DNA from: Streptomyces sp. WM6378
GTDB lineage: Bacteria; Actinomycetota; Actinomycetes; Streptomycetales; Streptomycetaceae
DNA: 45,794 bases
NCBI RefSeq assembly: GCF_001279695.1
Contig: NZ_LGDD01000324.1
Location: forward strand, 1 to 45,794
Direction: 5' to 3'
The notes under the pieces were generated by a model. It searched no databases. It was not told the origin of the DNA and worked only from the letters and a program-made list of their open reading frames with translations. The position numbers were made by a program, and so were the translations under genes. The first letter of the stretch is position 1, and each line of letters opens with the position of its first letter. Positions 1 through 8,246 of this stretch are shown here, piece by piece.

Positions 1-1944
1 GCCGAGGTCCTCCACCTTCGCAAGGAGGTGGTTGACCATGCCACGCCGGTGCACCATCGCCCCCTTGGGACGCCCGGTCGACCCGGACGTGTAGATCACA
101 TAGGCCAGGTCGTCATCACTGCCGTGCAGGGGGCGGAGAGCGGACAGGTCCACGGGGCCGTCCGTGAACGGCGTGTCCAGGACGAGGACGGTGACCGGGT
201 GCCCGGCCGCCGCCGCGATGCCCTCGGCCAGGGCGCGCTGCCCGGGGCCGGCGAGCAGGACGCGCGCTCCGCTGTCGGACAGCAGGCCGCTCTGGCGGGC
301 GAGCGGAGCTTCCACGTCCAGGGGCAGCCAGGCGCTGCCCGCTCCCAGCACGCCCAGGACGCCGCCGACGTAGTGCGCGCCGGGCTCGGCGAGGACCGCC
401 ACCAGCGAGCCGGTACCGGCTCCGGCCGACCTCAGACGGGCGGCCAGATCGTCGGCCCAGCGCGCCAACTCGGCGTACGAAACGGTGGTTTCGCCGTCCA
501 CGACGGCCGTCGCGCCGGGCCGCAGCGCGGCGGTCTCCCGTACGCGTTCGACCACGCCGGTGAACCCGCCGTCGCGCGCGGTGTCGTTCCACTCCACCAG
601 GAGCCGCCGCGACTCCGCCGCGTCCAGTACCCCGACCCCGGCCAGGGGCCGGTCGAGGGGGCAGCGCGAGAAGGCGTCGAGGAAGGCGGTGAAGCGGTCG
701 CGGTGGGCGTCGAGTTCCTCGGCCGTGTACAGCTCGGGGTTGGCGTTGAGGTGGATCTCGACGTGGTCGTCGGCCGAGTCGGAGACGGCGAACATGAAGT
801 CGTTGACGATGCCGGTGGACAGGTTGTGCAGCGTCACCGCGCAGCCGCCGAAGCTCAGCTCCGGCTCCGGCGGCAGGACGTTGACGAACGGCCCGAAGGG
901 CCTGCGGTCGTCCATGCGCAGCCCCATGTCCCGGCGCACCCGGTCGCCGCGGTAGCGCTGGTGCTTCAGCGTCCGCAGCAGGGAGTTGGCGACCTCGCGC
1001 AGCAGGCGGCCCGGGGTCGTAGCGGGGTGGACGGTGAGGCGCAGCGGGAGGTAGTTGGCGACCATGCCGGGCACCGAGCGGCCTGCCGCGCTGGTGCGGG
1101 CGTTGACGGGCAGGGTCAGCAGGATCTCGTCGGCGCCGGTCATGCGCTGGGTGTAGGCGCCGGCCGCGGCGATGACCAGGGTGGGCCAGGTGACCTCCGC
1201 CTCGCGTGCGGCGGCCCGCAGCCGCCGCACGGTCGACTCCTCAAGGCGCACGCTGCGGCGCAGGAACCCGCGGGCGGGGACGACCTCGTGTGGCGCGAAA
1301 CTGACCGGGGCGGGGCCGTCGGCGAAGGTGCGGGCCCAGTGGTCGCGGTCCCGGGCGAAGCGGCGCGAGGCGGTGTACTCCCGCTCGTCGTCCACCAGGG
1401 CGTGCAGCGGCGGCAGTTGGCCCTCGGTGGTCGGCCTACCCTCGTGCAGCGCGGTGTAGAGCTCGGCGAGGCGCCGGTAGAAGAGGGGGCGTACGAAGCT
1501 GTCGCAGACGATGTGGTGGGCGCACAGGTAGAGGAACGCCCGGTCCGGGGCGAGGGTGAGGAGGGCGGACCGGAAAAGCGGGAAGGCCGTCACGTCGATG
1601 GGCCGCTCCAGGTCGTCCCGCATCCACTGGCGGGCCGCCGCCTCCGGGTCGGCGTGCCCGCTGAGGTCGACGGTGACGTACGGGAGGCCGTCCAGCGGCT
1701 CGACGATCTGGCGGACCTCGCCGGTCCGCTCCCCCGTGCCCGCCACGAAGCGGGTCCGGAAGCACTCGGCCTCGGTGAGGGCCAGGCCGAGCGCCCGCTC
1801 CAGGAGGGCGGCGTCCAGCGGGCCTCGGATGTCGAAGTGGTCGGCCATGTTGTAGGCGAGGGAGCCGTCGGTGAACTGCTCGTCGAACCAGATCTCGGTC
1901 TGGGCCATGGTGAGCGGCAGACCGGATGGGAAACGTGCGTTCAT
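1..1944 (-). CDS. Non-ribosomal peptide synthetase, N-terminal C-A part (3' end outside window)
   Basis: The reading frame runs without a stop from an ATG at 1944 to the window edge, giving 648 residues. An AGGAGG-type site lies 9 nt upstream of the ATG. Residues about 10-430 form a condensation domain: the PLTMAQTEIWF opening near residue 10 is the C1 motif, and HHIVCDS at residues 143-149 is the HHxxxDG catalytic motif with Gly replaced by Ser. An adenylation domain starts near residue 455, with SYAELARWAD and the A3 phosphate loop YTSGSTGRPKG at about 618-628. The substrate-code residues lie beyond the edge, so the amino acid cannot be predicted. A condensation domain at the N terminus means this module accepts an upstream acyl or peptidyl donor. 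It is the third gene of the operon that makes diaminopropionate, so Dap is an obvious candidate substrate, but that is inference. Confidence 0.93.
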   Translation of the reverse strand, partial: MNARFPSGLPLTMAQTEIWFDEQFTDGSLAYNMADHFDIRGPLDAALLERALGLALTEAECFRTRFVAGTGERTGEVRQIVEPLDGLPYVTVDLSGHADPEAAARQWMRDDLERPIDVTAFPLFRSALLTLAPDRAFLYLCAHHIVCDSFVRPLFYRRLAELYTALHEGRPTTEGQLPPLHALVDDEREYTASRRFARDRDHWARTFADGPAPVSFAPHEVVPARGFLRRSVRLEESTVRRLRAAAREAEVTWPTLVIAAAGAYTQRMTGADEILLTLPVNARTSAAGRSVPGMVANYLPLRLTVHPATTPGRLLREVANSLLRTLKHQRYRGDRVRRDMGLRMDDRRPFGPFVNVLPPEPELSFGGCAVTLHNLSTGIVNDFMFAVSDSADDHVEIHLNANPELYTAEELDAHRDRFTAFLDAFSRCPLDRPLAGVGVLDAAESRRLLVEWNDTARDGGFTGVVERVRETAALRPGATAVVDGETTVSYAELARWADDLAARLRSAGAGTGSLVAVLAEPGAHYVGGVLGVLGAGSAWLPLDVEAPLARQSGLLSDSGARVLLAGPGQRALAEGIAAAAGHPVTVLVLDTPFTDGPVDLSALRPLHGSDDDLAYVIYTSGSTGRPKGAMVHRRGMVNHLLAKVEDLG

Positions 1945-1986
1945 GACAGCAATACCTCCTGGAGGACCTTCAACGGGAAATGCGGA

Positions 1987-3018
1987 TCAGCGGGCCGAGT
2001 CGATGGAGGCGGTCTCCATCTGCGGCCGTGGGGGCGGTGCGGCGGGCCCGGGGCGTTCCGGCAGGTCGGCGCCGTCGAGGCCGTAGATGTCCTGGACCCA
2101 CTTGTCCCGGTAGACGGTGTCCATGTAGTGGTCGCCGAGGTCGGGGGAGATCGCGACGCCGACGATGTCGCGCTCCGGCCGGTTCTCGCCGATCCACTTC
2201 TGGGCGCCGCTCAGGACCGTCCCGGTGGAGCCGCCGAAGACGAAGCCGCCCTTCACCAGGCGGTGGCACATCCGGATGGTGTCGGCCTCCGGCACGTGGA
2301 CCACGGCGTCGACGAACGACTCGTCGAGGAGTTCCGGGCGGACGCTGGTGCCCAGGCCCGGGATCATGCGCGGGCCCGGCGGGGTGCCGAAGGTGACCGA
2401 TCCGACGCTGTCGACGGCGACCACGGTGACGGCCGGGTGCTGCTCGCGGAAGTAGCGTGCGCAGCCCATGAGGGTGCCGGTGGTGCCGGCGCCGATGAAC
2501 AGGACGTCCAGGTCCGGGAATTGGGCGGCGATCTCGGGCCCGGTGGTGCGGTAGTGGCTCATCCAGTTGCCGGGGTTGGCGTACTGGTTGAGCCAGACGT
2601 AGTCGGTGTTGGCGGCGCACAGTTCTCTGACGTGCCGGATGCGGGCGCCGAGGAAGCCACCGGTTTCGTCGGGGGCGGTGATGACGCGGACCTGGGCGCC
2701 GAGGTTCTCCATGCGCTGCCGGTTGGCGAGGGTGCACCGGTTGTCGGTGACGCACACGAAGCGGTAGCCCATGCTCGCGGCCACCAGGCTGAGGGCGACG
2801 CCCAGATTCCCCGAGGAGGACTCGACGAGCGTCATTCCGGGCCGCAGCGTTCCGGCCCGCTCGCCCCGGGTCACCATCTCGACGGCGGCCTTCAGCTTGA
2901 TGGAGCCGGCGAAGTTGAAGCCTTCGCACTTCAGATAGAGCTGGTCCCCGAGGATGTCCTTCAGGTCCACGAAGAGATCGGGCACATTGAATTCATGGGG
3001 GGTCGATATCACTGTCAA
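1987..3018 (-). CDS. SbnA/VioB-like PLP enzyme, N-(2-amino-2-carboxyethyl)-L-glutamate synthase
   Basis: This is a 343-residue fold-type II PLP enzyme of the cysteine synthase family. The SIKLKAA segment near residue 40 carries the Schiff-base lysine, SSSGN near residue 88 is the substrate loop, and GAGTTGT is the phosphate-binding loop. SbnA joins O-phospho-L-serine and L-glutamate to give ACEGA, the first step to L-2,3-diaminopropionate. The SbnB-like dehydrogenase directly upstream makes that role much more likely than cysteine synthesis. The frame begins at a TTG preceded by GGGAGA at 8 nt; a GTG at 3012 is an alternative. The C terminus carries a proline-rich extension of about 20 residues. 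The NRPS start lies 42 bp downstream. Confidence 0.88.
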   Translation of the reverse strand: MTVISTPHEFNVPDLFVDLKDILGDQLYLKCEGFNFAGSIKLKAAVEMVTRGERAGTLRPGMTLVESSSGNLGVALSLVAASMGYRFVCVTDNRCTLANRQRMENLGAQVRVITAPDETGGFLGARIRHVRELCAANTDYVWLNQYANPGNWMSHYRTTGPEIAAQFPDLDVLFIGAGTTGTLMGCARYFREQHPAVTVVAVDSVGSVTFGTPPGPRMIPGLGTSVRPELLDESFVDAVVHVPEADTIRMCHRLVKGGFVFGGSTGTVLSGAQKWIGENRPERDIVGVAISPDLGDHYMDTVYRDKWVQDIYGLDGADLPERPGPAAPPPRPQMETASIDSAR

Positions 3019-3069
3019 GTCAGGGGTCTCCCAACCGCAAAGAGAATGGTCCCGGTGGCGGGGAGAGCG

Positions 3070-4113
3070 TTACTTCTTCCCGTGCCGCGAGAGTTCGTGG
3101 AAGAAGCCGTCGACGACGCCCAGTTCGCCCGCGCGGACGAGCTCGTCGTACACGTACTTGGCGACCGTCAGGTCGAGCACGCCGAGGCCGAACGGGGAGA
3201 ACACCACGGGCCGGTTGGTGGGTATCTTCACCATTCCGGTCATGACGTTGTGCAGCGTCCCGTTCAGGAAGTAGCGGTTGCCGACCTCCTGCTCGACGAG
3301 GTGGACCGAGGTGTCGGCCTTCAGGACGTGTTCGACGTCGTCGACCACGTTGGAGGAGGCCTTGATGACCTCGGGGCCGAGGTCGCGCAGCGAGACGTTG
3401 AGGACCACCGGGTTGTGCGAGAACCAGCCCGGGTTGGTCACGTGCGGGGCGCCCGCGACGGTCGCGAAGACGACCAGGTCGCTGGAGCGGATCAGGCTCT
3501 CGGCGTCGTCGTGGACGGTGATGCGGGCCGGGGATCCGGACTGCTCCAGGTAGGAGCCGAAGCCGGCGGCGTACTCGGTGCTGAGGTCGTGCACCCCCAC
3601 CTCGTCGAACGTCCAGCCGCTGCCGGTCAGATAGGTGTGGATGTAGCGGGCGATGAGGCCGGTCCCGATGAAGCCCACCCGGACCGGACGGCCGCGCTCA
3701 CGGGTGAGCCAGTCGGCCGCGAGCGCCGCCGAGGCTGCGGTGCGCACGGCGCTCACGATGGAGCTCTCCATGCAGGCGAAGGGGTAGCCGGTCTTCTGGT
3801 CGTTGAGGATGAGGACGGCGGAGGCGCGCGGCAGCCCCTGGGTGATGTTCTCGGGGAAACTCGAAATCCACTTGATGCCGTCGACGCCGATCTCCCCGCC
3901 GACCGAGGCGGGCAGCGCGATGATGCGTGAGGACGGCCGGTCCTCGAAGCGCAGGAAATACGAGGGCGGGTTGACCGTGTCGCCGATTCCGTGGACGCGG
4001 TAGGCGTAATCGACCAGCTCGACGATCTGCTTCTCCTGGCCGTCCAGCACCTGGTGCACCTGGGCACCTGAGATGACGGAGAAGGACGGGACCTCATTGC
4101 CAGAGGCGGGCAT
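3070..4113 (-). CDS. SbnB-like dehydrogenase of the ornithine cyclodeaminase/mu-crystallin family
   Basis: The protein has 347 residues from the ATG at 4113, which has a GGAG site 5 nt upstream. A GTG six bases earlier overlaps that site and is less likely. The Rossmann motif VGFIGTGLIARYI lies near residue 150, and the substrate-lobe motif VDGIKWISSFPEN is typical of SbnB rather than true ornithine cyclodeaminases. SbnB oxidises ACEGA with NAD to release L-2,3-diaminopropionate and 2-oxoglutarate. It is the first gene of a leftward operon (this gene, the SbnA-like synthase, the NRPS). The promoter carries a three-copy heptamer array at 4166-4194. Confidence 0.88.
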   Translation of the reverse strand: MPASGNEVPSFSVISGAQVHQVLDGQEKQIVELVDYAYRVHGIGDTVNPPSYFLRFEDRPSSRIIALPASVGGEIGVDGIKWISSFPENITQGLPRASAVLILNDQKTGYPFACMESSIVSAVRTAASAALAADWLTRERGRPVRVGFIGTGLIARYIHTYLTGSGWTFDEVGVHDLSTEYAAGFGSYLEQSGSPARITVHDDAESLIRSSDLVVFATVAGAPHVTNPGWFSHNPVVLNVSLRDLGPEVIKASSNVVDDVEHVLKADTSVHLVEQEVGNRYFLNGTLHNVMTGMVKIPTNRPVVFSPFGLGVLDLTVAKYVYDELVRAGELGVVDGFFHELSRHGKK

Positions 4114-4151
4114 GGACACTCCATCATTGGGTCCGAAACGCTGACGGCATC

Positions 4152-4194
4152 ACACTTCCTGAGCTCAATGACGTTTCAATGACGGGTCACTTAC
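4152..4194 (-). promoter_or_regulatory. SARP-type heptamer array and -10 for the leftward Dap/NRPS operon
   Basis: Read leftward, the array is GTAAGTG (4188-4194), GTCATTG (4177-4183) and GTCATTG (4166-4172), with start-to-start spacing of exactly 11 bp. Eight bases after the last repeat is AAGTGT (4152-4157), a possible -10 with the xANNNT pattern. The first ATG of the operon follows about 40 bp further on. Heptamers at 11-bp period ending 8 bp before the -10 are the described layout of SARP targets. PhoP/AfsR-class winged-helix sites share the 11-bp period. Confidence 0.7.
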
Positions 4195-4235
4195 CGTCGC
4201 GAGGAAGCCCCGCCGAGCCGTTTCGTACGGGAAAT

Positions 4236-4267
4236 GTCATTGGCCTGTCATTGGCGCCGGGTACCGT
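4236..4267 (+). promoter_or_regulatory. SARP-type heptamer pair and -10 for the response regulator gene
   Basis: Two exact GTCATTG copies lie at 4236-4242 and 4247-4253, again 11 bp apart, followed by 8 bp and then TACCGT (4262-4267), a good TANNNT -10. The expected transcript start is near 4275, which places the ATG at 4333/4336 about 60 nt downstream. It also excludes an in-frame ATG at 4234 that lies before the promoter. A possible third repeat at 4225 (GTACGGG) is poor. Confidence 0.72.
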
Positions 4268-4335
4268 CGCAGCCGTACATGCGCTGTCCGCGGTGGTCCG
4301 GCGCCGAACCGCAGGCCGCCGTGGAAAGGGCCATG

Positions 4336-4998
4336 ATGCGTGTCGTCCTCGGAGAAGACCTCTTTCTTCTGAGGGAGGGTCTGGAGCGTCTGCTGACCGC
4401 CAACGGCTTTTCCATCGTGGCGTCCGTCGACAACGCGCCGGACCTGCTGACGGCGCTCGTCGAGCAGCGCCCCGACGTGGCCGTGGTCGATGTGCGGCTT
4501 CCCCCCTCGTACACGGATGAGGGAATCCAGGTGGCCCTTGAGGCGCGCCGCCGCATTCCCGGGCTGCCGGTCCTGGTGCTCTCGCAGTACGTGGAGCAGC
4601 TCTACGCCCGCGAGTTGCTGGCGGACGGGGTGGGCTCGGTCGGCTATCTGCTGAAGGACCGGGTGCTCAACAGCGGCCAGTTCATCGAGGCGGTACGCAG
4701 CGTCGCGGGCGGCGGGACCGCCATGGACCCCAAGGTGATCAAGCACCTGCTGGGCAGCGGCGCCCGCAACGAGCTCCTTGAGAGTCTGACCCAGCGGGAG
4801 TTCGAGGTGCTCGGGCAGATGGCCGAGGGCAAGTCGAACGCCCGGATCGCCGAGTCGCTGTTCGTCACCGACAAGGCGATCGGGAAGCACATCAACAACA
4901 TCTTCAGCAAGCTGCACCTGCTGCCGTCCAAGGACGACAACCGGCGGGTACGGGCGGTGCTCGCCTACCTCAACCAGTCCAACCGGGCCACGATTTGA
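4336..4998 (+). CDS. NarL/LuxR-family response regulator
   Basis: The protein has 220 residues from MRVVLGEDLF; an adjacent ATG at 4333 is equally possible, with GGAAAGGG just upstream. The receiver domain occupies residues 1-120, with acidic E7/D8, phospho-acceptor D52 in VAVVDVRLP, and the switch lysine in YLLKDRV. A C-terminal LuxR helix-turn-helix follows (LTQREFEVLGQMAEGKSNARIAESL). The PSYTDEG segment after the phospho-acceptor is characteristic of regulators paired with a short multi-pass sensor kinase family. The kinase at 12569 belongs to that family but sits 7.6 kb away, so the pair appears split around the cluster. Its promoter carries the same heptamers as the biosynthetic operons. 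The 3' end overlaps the convergent phosphopantetheinyl transferase gene by 29 bp. Confidence 0.9.
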   Translation: MRVVLGEDLFLLREGLERLLTANGFSIVASVDNAPDLLTALVEQRPDVAVVDVRLPPSYTDEGIQVALEARRRIPGLPVLVLSQYVEQLYARELLADGVGSVGYLLKDRVLNSGQFIEAVRSVAGGGTAMDPKVIKHLLGSGARNELLESLTQREFEVLGQMAEGKSNARIAESLFVTDKAIGKHINNIFSKLHLLPSKDDNRRVRAVLAYLNQSNRATI

Positions 4999-5680
4999 GC
5001 TCGGCCGTGAAGGGCCGGGCGCCCGCGAGGGCCAGCGCGGCGGCGTAGCCGTCCGGAGCGGGCAGCCCGGACAGCCGCCAGCTGCCGGGGAGGCGGCCCG
5101 CGGGATCCTGGAGCGCCCCGATGTCGGGGCCGGACACCGGCAGGTGGAAGTTCTCAAGCAGCCGTCCCCCGGCTGCTTTCACCCATGCCTCCTTGCGCGT
5201 CCACAGCCGGGCGAAGCGGGCCGCGGCTTCCGCCCGGCCGCCTCCTGCGGCGCGTACCCATGCGGCCTCGTCCGGGGGGAAGTGGCGGTCCGCGAGCCGG
5301 GTCCGGTCGTCGCCGTGCACGCGCTCCACGTCGACGCCGACGTCGCGGCCGGCGGTGACGGCGAGCAGTGCGAGGTCGTCGCAGTGGGAGAGGCTGAAGC
5401 GGAGTTCCTCGTGACCGGCGAGCTCCGGTTTGCCCCAGTCGCCGTGCCTGAAGATCAGGTCTTTCGGCGGGCGGTCCAGGTAGTGGCCGAGGATGTGGCG
5501 CATGGCGCCGTGCGAGACGGTGTGGCGGCGCCGGGTGTCCACAAACGCGGCGGCCGCCCCGCGCCGCCGCTCCTCGGCGTCCAGTACGGCGGACAGCCGG
5601 GCGAGCAGCGGCGGCGGTGCGGTCAGCGGGATCCGCCAGACGTGCACGGTGTCCCGCGGCGGACGCGTGGCACGGGTCAC
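4970..5680 (-). CDS. Sfp-type 4'-phosphopantetheinyl transferase
   Basis: The protein has 236 residues from a GTG whose last two bases lie in the stop codon of the gene before it (GTGA overlap), so the two are translationally coupled. The magnesium and CoA motifs of the Sfp family are present: GVDVE at 115-119 and WTRKEAWVKA at 160-169. It transfers phosphopantetheine from CoA to a serine of carrier proteins. The stand-alone ACP at 6615 and the NRPS carrier domains are its likely clients. It is the last gene of the leftward operon that starts at 10676. Confidence 0.93.
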   Translation of the reverse strand: MTRATRPPRDTVHVWRIPLTAPPPLLARLSAVLDAEERRRGAAAAFVDTRRRHTVSHGAMRHILGHYLDRPPKDLIFRHGDWGKPELAGHEELRFSLSHCDDLALLAVTAGRDVGVDVERVHGDDRTRLADRHFPPDEAAWVRAAGGGRAEAAARFARLWTRKEAWVKAAGGRLLENFHLPVSGPDIGALQDPAGRLPGSWRLSGLPAPDGYAAALALAGARPFTAELKSWPGWTG

Positions 5681-6612
5681 GCCGCGGCGACCGGCGCGGC
5701 GGCGAGCGTGAAGTCGGCGGTGCTCAGGGAGAGTTGGCCCACTTCCGGTTCGTAGTCGGCGACCACGACGCGGCCGCCGCTGCCCGTCCAGCGGGGCAGC
5801 TGCTCGGTGAGCACCGCCCACGCCCCGGTGCAGGGAAACTCTGGTGACGGGATCAGCACTTCGCCGGAGAACCCGGCCGGGAGGTCGCGTCGGGCGTCGA
5901 AGCCCGGTCCGAGGATCACGGCCGGCGCGGCACTGCCCGAGAGCGGCCCGGCCAGCGCCTCGGCCAGCAGGGCGCGGGCCCCGTCTGCGCCAAGGGCGCT
6001 CTCCTGGCGCACCGACAGGGGTGCGCCAGGACCGTCCTCGGCGAGCAGCAGGGCGACCGCGCTGTCGCGCGCGTCCTCGCCCTGGCGCGGCGGCAGGGGG
6101 TCGGAGGGCACCGTGGTCTGGTCCATGACGGTGATCAGGACCTGGCGGCCCTGGCCCTGGCGCGCGTACTGGGCCGCGAGCCGCAGCGCGGTGTGCGGGC
6201 CGGCGTCGCCCTGCTCCCCCACGGCGAAGGCCAGGGGGTCGCCGGGCAGCGCCTCGGTGAGGTACGAAGCCGCCGACAGGCGGGTGTCGAAGTCGGGCAC
6301 GGCCGAGGCGACGAGGACCAGGTCGAAGGGGTGGGTGAGCGGGGGGAGCGCCCCGACCAGGTCCGCCGCCATCTCGGCGAAGGTGGTGCGGTTGGCCCGC
6401 TCCAGGCGCTCGCGGTCGAACGTGGTGCCGTACTGCTCGGCCATGTCCGAGTAGAGCCGGACCAGGAACGGGTCCGCGGGCGCCGGAGCCTTGGCGCCGA
6501 AGGTGCGGTGCTCGGCCGCGACGAGCCGCAGCCCGCCCGCCGTCCGGTCGGCCCGGCCGTCCGGATGCGCGCGGACCGGGGCGGGCCGGTCGAGGGAGCC
6601 GGTGCGGTACAC
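5677..6612 (-). CDS. Thiolase-fold ketosynthase-like protein without catalytic residues
   Basis: This is a 311-residue protein from a GTG 2 bp after the ACP stop; an open frame continues upstream but only as a shadow of the ACP gene. The fold is suggested by a KAS III-like nucleophile-elbow segment, AFAVGEQGDAGPHTALRLA (residues 128-146). It aligns with VTQQACASGMQAVDTA of the operon's other ketosynthase. The catalytic Cys is Asp136 here. The His (PHxxN) and Asn (GNxxAA) motifs of KAS III also cannot be found. It is therefore probably not a ketosynthase by itself. PqsB, the Cys-less partner of PqsC, and chain-length factors are precedents for such subunits. Family assignment rests on the motif alignment and predicted length, so it is moderately secure. 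Confidence 0.72.
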   Translation of the reverse strand: MYRTGSLDRPAPVRAHPDGRADRTAGGLRLVAAEHRTFGAKAPAPADPFLVRLYSDMAEQYGTTFDRERLERANRTTFAEMAADLVGALPPLTHPFDLVLVASAVPDFDTRLSAASYLTEALPGDPLAFAVGEQGDAGPHTALRLAAQYARQGQGRQVLITVMDQTTVPSDPLPPRQGEDARDSAVALLLAEDGPGAPLSVRQESALGADGARALLAEALAGPLSGSAAPAVILGPGFDARRDLPAGFSGEVLIPSPEFPCTGAWAVLTEQLPRWTGSGGRVVVADYEPEVGQLSLSTADFTLAAAPVAAA

Positions 6613-6614
6613 GA

Positions 6615-6887
6615 CTACGCGCTCGCCGCGGCGGCCACGTAGTCGGCCAGCGTGCGGACGGTCGCGAAGTGGTGCATCTCCAGCTCCTCGGTGTCGAACT
6701 CGACGTCGAAGGCCTCTTCCAGGCGCATCAGCAGGTCGAGCACGCCGGTGGAGTCCAGGCCGTAGTCGTCGAAGAGCCGGGCGTCGCCGCCGAGGTCCGG
6801 CAGCTCGCGTTCGAGCACGTCGGCCAGCGCCTCGCGGACGGTCGCGATGGTCCGGTCCTGGGCTGCGGTGTCGATGGTCTGGGTCAT
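6615..6887 (-). CDS. Stand-alone acyl carrier protein (BtrI-like role proposed)
   Basis: The protein has 90 residues from the ATG at 6887, which has AGGAG 7 nt upstream; an in-frame ATG at 6908 lacks that support. The phosphopantetheine serine is in GLDSTGVLDLL, followed by the usual acidic helix LEEAFDVEF. It sits between the PLP decarboxylase and the thiolase-like gene. Together with the ATP-grasp ligase it forms the ligase/decarboxylase/ACP set known from butirosin, where an amino acid is loaded on an ACP and decarboxylated there. The PPTase two genes downstream would activate it. Confidence 0.92.
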   Translation of the reverse strand: MTQTIDTAAQDRTIATVREALADVLERELPDLGGDARLFDDYGLDSTGVLDLLMRLEEAFDVEFDTEELEMHHFATVRTLADYVAAAASA

Positions 6888-6956
6888 GGTGTCGCTCCTC
6901 TTTCTCATGGATCGTCGCCGGGTACGGCCCGTGGGCCAATTCCCTTTGTGGATAGC

Positions 6957-8246
6957 TCAGTTGTCCTGTGTTGCGGGGTTCTCGGGTACGTACAGGTGCT
7001 GGCGGCGCAGCAGGTCCCCGGCCTGCTCGCGTTCGCCGACCAGGTGGCTGCGGCCCCCGGCGACGAGCACCTCGGCGGGGTAGCCGTGGCTGAGGAAGTG
7101 CACCGGCGAGGCGGTCGGGCCGTAGGCGCCGGAGCGCAGTACGCCGATGAGGTCGCCGGGTCGCAGCGCGGGCAGTTTCGCCTTCTTGCCGAGGGTGTCG
7201 TTGGGGGTGCAGAGCGGGCCGGTGATGTTCCAGCTCTCGGTGGCTTCCTCGTCGGTCCGGTCGAGCAGCTGGATCGGGAAGTTCCGCTTGACGAAGGAGC
7301 CGATGCCGACGGCCGCCATGTGGTGGTTGGTGCCGCCGTCGACGACCGCGAAGTTCTCGTTCATCGACGTCTTCACGTAGCGGACCCGGGTCACGTACGT
7401 GCCGAACGGCGCGGTGAGGTAGCGGCCCAGCTCGTTGATGAGCCGGGTCGCCGGGTGCCGTGCCGCGAACGCCTCGATGACGGGGTTCAGCCGGGCGGCG
7501 AGCGCCTCCGGGTCGAGGTCCCGCTCGCCGTCGAAGTACGCGACGCCGAACCCGCCGCCGAAGTCGACCAGTTCGAGCGGGAAGCCGAGCTTCTCGGCGA
7601 TCCGCTCGGCCAGGTCGAGGATGCGGCCGGTGTTCTCGGCGATGACGTCCTCGTCGAGGATGCGGGTGCCGAGGTAGACCTGGACGCCCATCAGACGCAC
7701 CTGCGGATGACGCTCCGTCAGGTCGGGCAGGTCGAGGAGCTGGGCCTCGTCGATGCCGAACTGCCGGGGCTTGCCGCCCATCGTCAGTCCCGAGCCCTTG
7801 ACCGAGAAGCTGGGGTTGACGCGCAGAGCGACGTCCGCGGTGGTGCCGCGTTCCCGGGCGAGCTCGTCGATGAGGTCGAGTTCGCCGAGCGACTCGCAGA
7901 TGATGGCGTGGATGCCCTCGTCGAGGCAGGCGGCCAGTTCTTCGCGGCTCTTGCCGGGGCCGAGGAAGATGATGTTCTCGGGCTCGATGCCGGCCCGCCG
8001 GGCGGTGATCAGCTCGGTCATGGAGGAGATCTCCGCGCGGGCTCCCTGCGCGCCGAGCAGCGCGCAGACGGAGATGTTCGGGTTGGCCTTGAGGGAGAAG
8101 AAGATCTCGGCGCGCGGGTGCAGGAGCGCGCGGAGGCGCTGGAAGTGCGCGGCGAGGGCGTCGCCGTCGTACACGTACAGGGGCGTGCCGTACCGCTCGG
8201 CGAGTTCGCCGACGCCGATGCCCTGGATCTCGAACTCAGCTGTCAT
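6957..8246 (-). CDS. Fold-type III PLP decarboxylase (diaminopimelate decarboxylase/BtrK family)
   Basis: This 429-residue alanine-racemase-barrel decarboxylase has the Schiff-base lysine K53 in FSLKANPN, the phosphate loop FGGGFGV, ELGRYL, and the C-terminal dimer motif PLCTPNDTLG. General lysine biosynthesis is unlikely because it sits in an operon with an ATP-grasp ligase and an ACP. BtrK of butirosin, which decarboxylates gamma-glutamyl-ACP to 4-aminobutyryl-ACP, has the same length and the same two partners. SbnH of staphyloferrin B is another family member that keeps company with SbnA/SbnB, so a Dap-derived substrate is a real alternative. The start overlaps the ligase stop by 11 bp, with GGAG 7 nt upstream. 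Confidence 0.88.
   Translation of the reverse strand: MTAEFEIQGIGVGELAERYGTPLYVYDGDALAAHFQRLRALLHPRAEIFFSLKANPNISVCALLGAQGARAEISSMTELITARRAGIEPENIIFLGPGKSREELAACLDEGIHAIICESLGELDLIDELARERGTTADVALRVNPSFSVKGSGLTMGGKPRQFGIDEAQLLDLPDLTERHPQVRLMGVQVYLGTRILDEDVIAENTGRILDLAERIAEKLGFPLELVDFGGGFGVAYFDGERDLDPEALAARLNPVIEAFAARHPATRLINELGRYLTAPFGTYVTRVRYVKTSMNENFAVVDGGTNHHMAAVGIGSFVKRNFPIQLLDRTDEEATESWNITGPLCTPNDTLGKKAKLPALRPGDLIGVLRSGAYGPTASPVHFLSHGYPAEVLVAGGRSHLVGEREQAGDLLRRQHLYVPENPATQDN

Noticed and set aside
28..3930. 1300-residue plus-strand open frame
   Set aside because: It lies opposite the NRPS, SbnA-like and SbnB-like genes and has no domain or ribosome site; it is an antisense artefact of high GC.
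6613..6939. N-terminal extension of the thiolase-like protein
   Set aside because: The extension reads through the ACP gene in another frame, is Arg-rich and lacks any ketosynthase motif; the GTG at 6612 just after the ACP stop is preferred.
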